Source: Cephalothrix spiralis (Eukaryota > Nemertea > Palaeonemertea > Archinemertea > Cephalotrichidae). From it: a DNA stretch of 18,622 nucleotides. A program made the position numbers and the translations under genes. Every line of letters begins with the position of its first letter. Positions within the stretch are counted from its first letter, which is position 1. Below, piece by piece: positions 1 through 6,300 of the stretch. The stretch is taken from positions 1-18,622 of the forward strand of contig JAUCNG010333289.1 of assembly GCA_032353305.1 (NCBI GenBank), in the 5' to 3' direction. Below the pieces are notes generated by a model. The model was not told the origin of the DNA, searched no databases, and saw only the letters and a program-made list of their open reading frames with translations.

Positions 1-324
1 ACATAACATTGGGAAGATAGAGAGCCAATAAAATAGGGTCACATTTTTATCTTATATTAAACAATGACATCTTATCAAGGGCTGTTAGCAAAAAATGTTG
101 AAGTTCAAATTGAATAAATAAAATTTATGTCAATAAAACAATTTTGAAGACCAATCTCAGAAATTAAATTTACTTAATTAATTATTACGTAATATAATTA
201 TCATTTCGTACAATTGCTATTACGAATCCGTAGTAAATGCCTAAATGGCACAATTTAAAACTATATCCCCGATCTCTTGCACTAGTTATTTAGAATCAGG
301 ACGATTAAGTGAATCACACATCGG
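1..324. other. AT-rich non-coding stretch left of the tRNA genes
   Basis: I see no convincing gene here. All frames close quickly; the longest ATG-started frame noticed is 17 codons (64-117). Several AATAAA hexamers occur on + (near 29, 113, 117 and 133), which would suit the 3' end of a gene lying left of the window, but no coding tail is visible. The interval 165-210 is extremely AT-rich and contains the palindrome ATTACGTAAT. Confidence 0.6.
184..193. repeat. Palindrome ATTACGTAAT, copy 1
   Basis: Perfect 10-bp palindrome whose second copy lies at 617-626, on the other side of the tRNA pair. The core TTACGTAA is the known optimal site of C/EBP- and PAR-type bZIP factors. A regulatory role is inference; no other copy was noticed in the window. 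Confidence 0.6.
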
Positions 325-398
325 GTCTCCGTGGCGCAATTGGTTAGCGCGTTCGGCCGTTAACCGAAAGATTGGTGGTTCGAGTCCACCCGGTGACG
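325..398 (+). tRNA. tRNA-Asn (GUU), eukaryotic type, with unusual C33
   Basis: The 74 bases fold into a complete cloverleaf: acceptor GTCTCCG with CGGTGAC, D stem GCGC/GCGC, anticodon stem TTCGG/CCGAA, and T stem GGTGG/CCACC with loop TTCGAGT. The anticodon is GTT at 359-361, and the body closely matches animal tRNA-Asn as I know it. No 3' CCA is encoded, as expected for a eukaryotic nuclear gene. Two oddities: the almost universal T before the anticodon (position 33) is C, and pair 4-69 in the acceptor stem is T-T. A long T run follows and can end RNA polymerase III transcription. Identity is secure; whether it is charged and used is less so. It could be a captured or host-flank copy beginning to decay. 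Confidence 0.9.
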
Positions 399-403
399 CA
401 TGA

Positions 404-417
404 TTTTATTTTTTTTT
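404..417 (+). terminator. RNA polymerase III T-run terminator after tRNA-Asn
   Basis: TTTT at 404-407 and a run of nine T at 409-417 begin 5 bases after the tRNA 3' end. This is the normal polymerase III stop signal. Confidence 0.75.
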
Positions 418-419
418 AT

Positions 420-462
420 CACTATGACTATAATTATGTGTATCATGAATTGACTCATAGTG
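420..462. repeat. Inverted repeat between the two tRNA genes
   Basis: CACTATGA (420-427) and TCATAGTG (455-462) are perfect 8-bp arms around a 27-base AT-rich loop. The right arm overlaps TGACTCA (451-457), the classic AP-1 site. It lies in the 117-bp gap between the convergent tRNA genes. Function unknown. Confidence 0.5.
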
Positions 463-499
463 TAATAAAAAATTGGGTATTTTTATTAATCATATATAC

Positions 500-510
500 A
501 AAACACAAAA
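500..510 (-). terminator. Polymerase III T-runs after the tRNA-Pro-like sequence
   Basis: On the minus strand two TTTT blocks (510-507 and 503-500) begin 5 bases beyond the tRNA-Pro-like 3' end, as expected for a polymerase III unit. Confidence 0.6.
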
Positions 511-515
511 CAGTG

Positions 516-587
516 GGGCTCGTCCGGGATTCGAACTCGTGGCCTCTCACACCCAAATTTAGATACTTACCCCTAGACCAACGAGTC
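516..587 (-). tRNA. tRNA-Pro (UGG)-like sequence, decayed cloverleaf
   Basis: The 72-base sequence is clearly related to eukaryotic tRNA-Pro: TCGTTGGTCTAGGGGTA in the 5' half, loop TTTGGGT with anticodon TGG (555-553), and TTCGAATCCCGGACGAGCCC at the 3' end. The stems are damaged: A2-C71 in the acceptor, two of four D-stem pairs, A29-G41 and A31-G39 in the anticodon stem, and two T-stem pairs. The polymerase III promoter elements (box A TGGTCTAGGGG, box B AGTTCGAATCC) and downstream T runs are preserved, so it may still be transcribed. I infer a tRNA pseudogene or a tRNA-like RNA rather than a working tRNA. Confidence 0.7.
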
Positions 588-616
588 GCTTGACATCAAT
601 TGATGGATGTGGGTAC

Positions 617-626
617 ATTACGTAAT
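617..626. repeat. Palindrome ATTACGTAAT, copy 2
   Basis: Identical to copy 1 at 184-193; the copies are 433 bp apart and bracket the two tRNA sequences. bZIP-type (C/EBP, PAR) core TTACGTAA. Confidence 0.6.
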
Positions 627-775
627 CAACTTACCCAAGTAAAATTTCCCTAAAGAAAAAGTGACACCGTTTCCGCTCATTGGTCGCAGTGGAAGAACCA
701 ACCAAACTTTATGTCAGGAACAAAAATAATAATAAAACTAAAAAACCAATTTTAATACGAGTTTTGAGAGTTGAG

Positions 776-784
776 AGTGTTCGA
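776..784 (+). promoter_or_regulatory. AGTGTTCGA motif, copy 1
   Basis: Nine-base word ending two bases before the ATG at 787. The same word occurs at 3250-3258 and 9396-9404, each upstream of another plus-strand gene. A shared regulatory role is inferred from position only. Confidence 0.4.
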
Positions 785-786
785 AA

Positions 787-2259
787 ATGAATGACGCATG
801 CAGAGAGCATGCTGAACGTGTAATTAACAGAAAACGAAAATATACAGAATCGTTTTCGGCATCGGAAAAAGCTTACCATTCGCTATTAAAGGACACAGAA
901 TACTCTGTTTCAAAATCCCTTTTAAAATGGGGACGAAACGTGTTCGAACCAGATTTAGACCAAGATAACATTCCACATGCTATCAGAATGCCTATCGAAT
1001 ACTTACAAAAGCATCTCAAAATTATGTCTCTAAATTACATCGAGGCTCTGTTTGAACGGCAACCAATTTCAAAAAGACTTATTCCAAAAAATTTAAAGAT
1101 AAAAGCTGTTCCCATTGAGACGTTCTCCCTCTTTACGTACCTAGATATGGTGCAAGACGTTATAGTTGATATGTGTGAGGGAGTAGATGATATGGAATCG
1201 ATTTTGAAAAAATACTGGTCGTACTTACGTTCTGAGGAACCTAAATTACCGGGTTCTTTAAAAGCAATCCACACACCAAGGGTACCAGTAAATTTTTTTT
1301 GGAAAATTAATAAGTGTAAACTATTGGTCAGACTCTACGATTGGTTTTATTGTCACGAAGAATTGGGGAAATGGAATCAGTACGTTGCCTTAGAATCAAT
1401 GATTCGAGTATTTTCAAAAACTATGGTTTTGGACATTGAAAGGAATGACTTTAAACAGACACAATTAACCAAAAATAACATTATACATCCTTTGTACAAC
1501 TTGGTATTTTGTTTATCGGTATATTTGGATACATGTAAAACAGACACGTGCAATATCTTTTTCATCCAAGAATCTCAAAACGCTGTTCATGCATGTGTAC
1601 GTATGGGGGCTATCGAGATATTGGGCTCTATGGGTTTTTCTAAGCAATCATTTGAGCAATGTGACGCAAACGAAAGAACCCCCTTTATGTTGGCCTCCGA
1701 AATACTTTATGCGTCCGAAAACATAATAAAACACCGGAGCAAAGCATGTTTCATAATTGTAGCAGCTCAAACTCCAGGAATATTATTCGACCACGACACA
1801 GACAAACTTTTACCAACGGATTCCATAAAGAACAAAGACATAAGACATATGTGTGGATTAGATGACCCAAAAACGTGTATATTCATACTTGCGGGCTTAG
1901 ATTTGAACGTTGTATCACGTAGATCATTCGTAGAGGAAATTATAGACAGGTCTCGATGGTCCTGTACTGATATATTGAGCGGTATAAAAAAACTTGTGCA
2001 TCCCTCGACCTTTAAAGACATTCAACTGTGTATGCGTTCATCACAAGCCGGGATCATAGAAAGCACAGTGGTGCAATGTTTCCCGGAAAATGGTGGAATC
2101 AAGAATGTTGCTTTTCCTTCATGTATCGGTAGTAAGATATTGGACGTTGTTTACTTTCATTTTCTGAACGTTCACCCAAAGTTAGAACAACGCAGAAAGA
2201 AGAGACGTTTTAGACCTTGTGAATATATGGAATTGAAACGTGAACTGTATTTAAGTTGA
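787..2259 (+). CDS. Ankyrin-repeat-like protein, 490 aa
   Basis: Function not known. Residues about 265-308 fit an ankyrin repeat: NAVHACVRMGAIEIL forms the helical part, and after GFSKQSFEQC the segment DANERTPFMLASE matches the turn D-x-N-G-x-T-P-L-x-x-A. The following 40 residues look like further, strongly decayed repeats. No other domain was recognised in residues 1-260. The C-terminus is basic (QRRKKRRFR), a possible nuclear localisation signal. ATG787 has a favourable context (gaaaATGa) and no earlier in-frame ATG was seen. The gene is tail-to-tail with the next one, 29 bp away, and ATTAAA at 2282-2287 can serve as its poly(A) signal. Ankyrin proteins of large DNA viruses often bind host signalling or ubiquitin-ligase factors; that role is only inferred. 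Coding status is strong; the ankyrin call is moderate. Confidence 0.8.
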   Translation: MNDACREHAERVINRKRKYTESFSASEKAYHSLLKDTEYSVSKSLLKWGRNVFEPDLDQDNIPHAIRMPIEYLQKHLKIMSLNYIEALFERQPISKRLIPKNLKIKAVPIETFSLFTYLDMVQDVIVDMCEGVDDMESILKKYWSYLRSEEPKLPGSLKAIHTPRVPVNFFWKINKCKLLVRLYDWFYCHEELGKWNQYVALESMIRVFSKTMVLDIERNDFKQTQLTKNNIIHPLYNLVFCLSVYLDTCKTDTCNIFFIQESQNAVHACVRMGAIEILGSMGFSKQSFEQCDANERTPFMLASEILYASENIIKHRSKACFIIVAAQTPGILFDHDTDKLLPTDSIKNKDIRHMCGLDDPKTCIFILAGLDLNVVSRRSFVEEIIDRSRWSCTDILSGIKKLVHPSTFKDIQLCMRSSQAGIIESTVVQCFPENGGIKNVAFPSCIGSKILDVVYFHFLNVHPKLEQRRKKRRFRPCEYMELKRELYLS

Positions 2260-2281
2260 TCACATGTGGATAATTATAATG

Positions 2282-2287
2282 ATTAAA
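2282..2287 (+). terminator. Poly(A) signal ATTAAA for the ankyrin-like gene
   Basis: Common hexamer variant 23 bp after the stop codon at 2257-2259. Cleavage would fall inside the 3' end of the opposing gene, so the two mRNAs likely overlap. Confidence 0.5.
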
Positions 2288-2288
2288 A

Positions 2289-3176
2289 TCAATTTATTAT
2301 GGGAGACCACATTATGACTTCTAAATGTTTTATTTCGATACACAATGCTTGAATTCGTGAAATTTCTACGGCGCTTAATTGTTGTTCGTGTGGAAATCCC
2401 ATTTCGGTTAAATCTATTACACAGTCAACATAATAGCTTCCCGTAATGTGTTTGATATTGTTAATATTTCTTCTTTTTTCAAAGAATTGTTCTTCCTTGG
2501 TTAGCAGAGAAGAATATCCCATAAAACTGTTTCTCATGTTTATCCATTTCGATTTCATAACAATCACCTGCTCCCGTACTAAAGCTATTTGTTTTTCACG
2601 AACTAAATTTTTGTCAGTATTTTCCACTTTGTTCGTGTCACTTAGTTTCACCGTTACTGTTTTTTCTTTGATGTGAATGGGTTGTTTATCTGTTATTTTG
2701 CTATATTTTCCTTTAAAATGTGGAATTTCGAAATCTGATGGTGGTTTCACAACACAACGTCTCTTTCTTTCAACGTCCTCATCTTCCTTGTTTTTCAGTC
2801 TCTTCAACCAACTGTTTCTGTACACTGCAAAATTATCAGGGTGGGTTAATTTCATGATATATACTTCAATTATAATGTCAACGTGACACTGCTCTGATAA
2901 CGGGCAAAAACACATCAGTAATTTACCGGACAATGTTTCCAATTTGTTAAATAGAAATTGATTTTGTAGCAAATACAGTCTATATTTGTCATATATTTTT
3001 CGTAGGGTTCGTGTATCAACATTACCATAATGACAATACCACAAGTTTGGAAAGATTGATATAGAACAATTGACTATCAACGGTAGGATTTCGTTCTGTA
3101 TTAACCACACCTTTCTGTATTTGTCGTAGTAGTCCCACGCACATACGCGTTGCGGTATGCCCAAAGTCGAAAACAT
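2289..3176 (-). CDS. Unknown protein, 295 aa
   Basis: Not recognised. The first half (residues 1-110) is rich in aromatics and Cys and looks globular, including WDYYDKYRKVW and LWYCHYGN. No clear signal peptide or membrane helix is seen. The middle (about 120-200) is highly charged, Lys/Glu/Asp-rich and probably disordered (KNKEDEDVERKRR). The last third is probably helical. The start is the ATG at 3176-3174, with TATAAG on the minus strand about 60 bases upstream. It shares a 163-bp divergent control region with the DNA polymerase gene and is convergent with the ankyrin-like gene. AATAAA overlaps its own stop codon. The frame is intact, which with the flanking signals supports a real gene. 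Confidence 0.75.
   Translation of the reverse strand: MFSTLGIPQRVCAWDYYDKYRKVWLIQNEILPLIVNCSISIFPNLWYCHYGNVDTRTLRKIYDKYRLYLLQNQFLFNKLETLSGKLLMCFCPLSEQCHVDIIIEVYIMKLTHPDNFAVYRNSWLKRLKNKEDEDVERKRRCVVKPPSDFEIPHFKGKYSKITDKQPIHIKEKTVTVKLSDTNKVENTDKNLVREKQIALVREQVIVMKSKWINMRNSFMGYSSLLTKEEQFFEKRRNINNIKHITGSYYVDCVIDLTEMGFPHEQQLSAVEISRIQALCIEIKHLEVIMWSPIIN
2293..2298 (-). terminator. Poly(A) signal AATAAA overlapping the stop codon
   Basis: On the minus strand the gene ends AATAAATTGA: the hexamer lies in the last sense codons and directly precedes TGA. This is very compact 3'-end packing. Confidence 0.6.
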
Positions 3177-3230
3177 GTTGTTTCAAGTGTTGGGCAGTTG
3201 TAAATATCCAAATTTACATGTTCGAAACTT

Positions 3231-3240
3231 CTTATAAATT
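3231..3240 (-). promoter_or_regulatory. TATA box for the 295-aa gene (also TATAAATT on +)
   Basis: The minus strand reads AATTTATAAG; TATAAG starts 60 bases before ATG3176. The plus strand reads TATAAATT at 3233-3240, which is 107 bases before the polymerase ATG, so it could also act toward the polymerase gene. Confidence 0.5.
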
Positions 3241-3249
3241 ATGGATTAT

Positions 3250-3258
3250 AGTGTTCGA
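3250..3258 (+). promoter_or_regulatory. AGTGTTCGA motif, copy 2
   Basis: Lies 90 bases before the polymerase ATG, between the two TATA elements of the divergent region. Same word at 776-784 and 9396-9404. Confidence 0.4.
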
Positions 3259-3260
3259 AG

Positions 3261-3283
3261 AGTTAGATACAGTTAATCTAACT
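3261..3283. promoter_or_regulatory. Inverted repeat in the divergent promoter region
   Basis: AGTTAGAT (3261-3268) and ATCTAACT (3276-3283) form perfect 8-bp arms with a 7-base spacer. It lies just after AGTGTTCGA and 17 bases before the TATA box at 3300, so it is positioned like an operator. Function inferred. Confidence 0.45.
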
Positions 3284-3299
3284 AACATTAACACCTTGG

Positions 3300-3307
3300 T
3301 ATATAAC
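3300..3307 (+). promoter_or_regulatory. TATA box TATATAAC for the DNA polymerase gene
   Basis: TATATAAC starts 40 bases before ATG3340, implying a start site about ten bases upstream of the ATG and a very short leader. Confidence 0.5.
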
Positions 3308-3339
3308 TATTGTTTCCCATTTGTAAGTGTCAATTTGAA

Positions 3340-6300
3340 ATGGCAGGAGATACAGACAAACAATTTTGGGAACAATCATTAAATTGTAGATCTGAAATAA
3401 AATACAGAAATCTAAATCAAGATTCGAACTCTTATAGCGATCTATGTCCCAATCAGTTCATTGAAAGGGACATATTGCAGAAATGCGTAAACGAAAACCA
3501 GCATGTAGATAGAAAATATTTAAACAGTTTCTACTCTAATTGGCAACTTTTCGTACATCCCCTCGTTTTCGAATGTGTAAGGAGAGAAGACAGTGATAAT
3601 AAAAAATATTCAAACCCGTTGTATGTATTGGCCTACGGTAAACGTACTCCACTTTACCTTGCTTTCCGATCGAAAGATATTGCAGCTGAGTTCACATTAG
3701 AAAAAAAACGCGCAGAATTCATAAACCGCATACACGAGTTACATGCGACCAAATTTAAAGAAATAGTTGATGCAAAGGTGGTTGTTGTTACACCGTTTAA
3801 ACACGCATGCTGTGGACCTATACATGCGTTGAAAATATACTCTATCGGAACGGGACCACAAACATGGGCTCTACGAAAGGTGCTCGAAGAAGAGTCTTGG
3901 TTTACCGAACGTTTCTATCCAGATTTGAACGGTTCGAGTATTTCGAATCAAGACAGTTTCTTAGCAGCAAAGGGTGTTTTGGGTATGTCGACTTTGACCA
4001 TTCCATCACCCAATAACATTAAAGTTAATGCAAAACCATGTCACGACAAAAACTCTATAATCTACAAAGAGAATGAAATTACTTTTTACGAAGCACAAGT
4101 TCATTACGAAAACGTAGAATTTAAACACGGTAGGCAGATTTCAGTAGACACGGATAAGAAAAGAGCAAAAGTAAAGAGCCTTCAGAATGCTTTGAAACAC
4201 AAAGTTTGCCAAACAATAGGCTCCAAAGATTTAGGTGAGTACAAAGTTTTCTATGATTACGATAGAGACATCATTCCTGAGCAGTTGGTCTTTAACCCCC
4301 AAAATGAATCCCAAGAAGACTATAAACAGCGAGTAAATGACCATATTGAAGAAAAACACCAAGAGATGATGTCCGATCAAACTTTGTATGGTAAAGAAGC
4401 TAACGAAATCAGAGATTTTGTAGATAACATGGCTAGTATTATCATAAAATACAATACCAGAACTTCAGCTAAATTTGCAAACGAGTGGCAGTCCGATCAG
4501 ACATTCAAATGGAGAAGGGATGTGAAGCAAGAATGTCTAAGTCCACTGTTTGAAAACTTGCATATGCTATCAGACGTTAAATTTGCTAGTCTTATTCACA
4601 ACTCTGTATGCAAAGCTATTAAAGATGGTCTAATAATCAAACAGGTTCCTGTTACAGATAATGTGGTTAGACTAATTCGATTACATCTAATCGAAATTGA
4701 ATATGCTGCAAGAATCATAGCAAAGAGGTTTTGGAAAGACAATTTAGTAATGCAGTTACTTAGCGAAGAAGAGCAGATGAAAAGAGAAACGATGGCAGAG
4801 AATGAAGCCTACGCGATATCGAATACAGACACTTACATATTTTTTGATATGGAAACAGGAGCTGAATTCCATCAACCCGTAACGCAAGAATGTGATCCAG
4901 TGTTGTGTATATCAGCTGTCGGTTTCCGAAACAGGCCGAGTAAAGATCCTGAAACTGGAACTGAAACGTTCACTATAGATACGTATGATTCTTTTGTTTT
5001 GATGTCTCCCGGAACGACGTCAGAACAAACAAACAAAATCAAAGCCATTCACAAATCAAAAGATATGTGTAAACGTTTAACGCAACATGTTCAGGGTGAT
5101 GTGAATGCAAACAAATTTGTACAGTCGGTTGATATGAACTTTGAAAAAGGAGACAATTTCAATGTACATTTCTTTCATACAGAATTGGAACTATTAGAAC
5201 ACTTTGTCAAATTCCTTAGACCATTCCATGCCATGATGGCTTTCAATTATTCTTTCGATTTTTCGGTACTCGAAAACAGATTGTTACAATTGCGAGGTGC
5301 GCCGAGAAATTATGTAATCGAACTTCCAAATGGTGAACAGATCCTAAACACGAAGATGGATTTGTGTTTTTCCCACAGGTTCGATACAGCAACTAGGGTA
5401 CGATACAACGTAAAACAAAATGAACAGAAGGTTAAACTGAAAAAACGATCAACACAACAACGTGAATTGGACAACAAAAACACAAGTCTTCAAGATTCTA
5501 TATCAAAAGATAGCGTGGATAGAAGACAAGATGGTCCCGGTACCGACCCACCTTTTAAGAAACGGAAGATCTTAGATTGGATGATCCCGGTGGATTCATA
5601 CCAACCGTCGTCATCTTTTCATTTGGGTAGAAATAGTCCAAGATCATCTTCCTCAAACAGAAGGAAAAGAAGGCACACTTATGGGGATTCTAGTACGAAT
5701 AACACTCATGGTGAAATGGATAGTGGTATTGACGCTTCAAAATACAACAGCGACTATGACGACGAAGACGACAGTGAAGAAGAAGAAATAATTAGTAAAA
5801 ATGAACTTATATCGAGACTTACGAGTTTGAGAAAGGCGCCAAACAGAAAAACCGATACGAATATAAGCATGTTGGGTATATTCAAACATATCAAATACTT
5901 TTCCAGCAATCACAAAATGTTCATCGATGTTATGAAACTCGTTGCAAACAATAGTACCGGAATGACCAAATTAAACACTGCAGCCGAACGAGAATTGGGT
6001 TTGAAGAAAAAGGAGGGCGTTGCTTACAAAGACATCCTACCCATGTTTAAATCTGGTAAAATAGAACCGATTCTCGAATACTGTGTTTTGGATACCATAC
6101 TCCCTGTATTGATGTTTCTGAAAACTCAAAAAGAAAAATTCACGTGTTGTGTACAGACCAAAACCGGTTTGCATCCGAGAGTCATTTACGACGATGGAAC
6201 CGTGTCTTTGATAACTTGTCTATTTGCAGGACCAGGTGGTGTATGGTTTGATGGCTGTGTGCTACCAGATGTAAGCGGAATGAAACCAGATACAAACTAC

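Larger units (their letters stand above)
588..786. other. Non-coding region upstream of the ankyrin-like gene
   Basis: No reading frame of note. It holds the second ATTACGTAAT palindrome, an ATTGG (inverted CCAAT) at about 680, an A-rich tract near 721-745, and AGTGTTCGA directly before the next start codon. No convincing TATA box was seen, so the promoter of the following gene is unresolved. Confidence 0.5.

Noticed and set aside
165-210. AT-rich tract as a replication origin
   Set aside because: AT richness and one palindrome are not enough; no iterated binding sites or skew change could be shown.
372-593. Open frame of 73 codons on +
   Set aside because: It runs through the tRNA-Asn 3' half and the tRNA-Pro-like sequence and has no ATG start at its 5' end. 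The tRNA structures explain the DNA.
3310-3339. Ten extra N-terminal codons of the polymerase from a TTG
   Set aside because: The gene appears eukaryotic/viral nuclear, so a TTG start is unlikely. ATG3340 follows a TATA box at a sensible distance.
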